A stretch of 5,207 bases of DNA from Bacillota bacterium (lineage in GTDB: Bacteria > Bacillota > Clostridia > Lutisporales > Lutisporaceae): NCBI GenBank assembly GCA_023405875.1, contig JAEXXN010000614.1:1-5207 (forward strand), written 5' to 3'. Of the stretch, positions 5,173 through 5,207 are shown in pieces. The number at the start of each line of letters is the position of its first letter. Positions within the stretch are counted from its first letter, which is position 1. The position numbers and the translations under genes were made by a program. The notes beneath the pieces are model-generated. The model searched no databases, was not told the DNA's origin, and saw only the letters and a program-made list of their open reading frames with translations.

Positions 5173-5207
5173 AGCTTAAAGCCTCCTTTTAATTAATGTT
5201 GTATATT

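Overview
This 5.2 kb window comes from a low-to-moderate GC bacterium, most likely a Bacillota member of the Clostridia or Paenibacillus kind. The evidence is AGGAGG-type ribosome binding sites before every gene, near-consensus sigma-A promoters, a cobalamin riboswitch, a lipoprotein-type binding protein, and 'copper amine oxidase N-terminal'-like stalk repeats on a secreted transglutaminase-like protein. All recognisable genes are on the minus strand, so the window is best read from right to left.

Right end (about 5172 to 3739): a two-gene operon encodes an ABC ATPase and an ABC-2 type permease, a small exporter of unknown substrate. Next comes a gene-less stretch of about 390 bp (3346-3738). 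It holds two weak terminator-like hairpins, a strong minus-strand promoter, and a perfect 13-bp hairpin placed almost exactly at the predicted transcription start of the next gene.

Middle (3345 to 1811): a secreted protein has an intact transglutaminase-like catalytic core (Cys253/His292/Asp307). Its reading frame stops at 2230. Two stalk repeats continue in the -1 frame immediately downstream, so this looks like one gene of about 510 codons split by a single-base frameshift. A strong hairpin terminator (1777-1803) follows.

Left end (1751 to 1): a consensus promoter (TTGACA, 17 bp, TATAAT) drives a leader of about 425 nt. The leader holds a cobalamin (B12) riboswitch aptamer and then a clear intrinsic terminator. 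It leads into a lipoprotein, a family 5 (NikA/DppA/OppA-like) substrate-binding protein whose 3' end lies beyond the window. B12 control of a NikA-like binding protein suggests uptake of cobalt, a cobalt chelate or a corrinoid-related compound. The 3' arm of the terminator is repeated exactly (9 nt) inside the aptamer, which suggests a specific antiterminator pairing.

The most interesting points are this riboswitch-controlled transport gene with its proposed switching mechanism, the frameshift in the transglutaminase gene, and the hairpin that begins the transglutaminase mRNA. I see no CRISPR array, tRNA, rRNA or intact mobile element.
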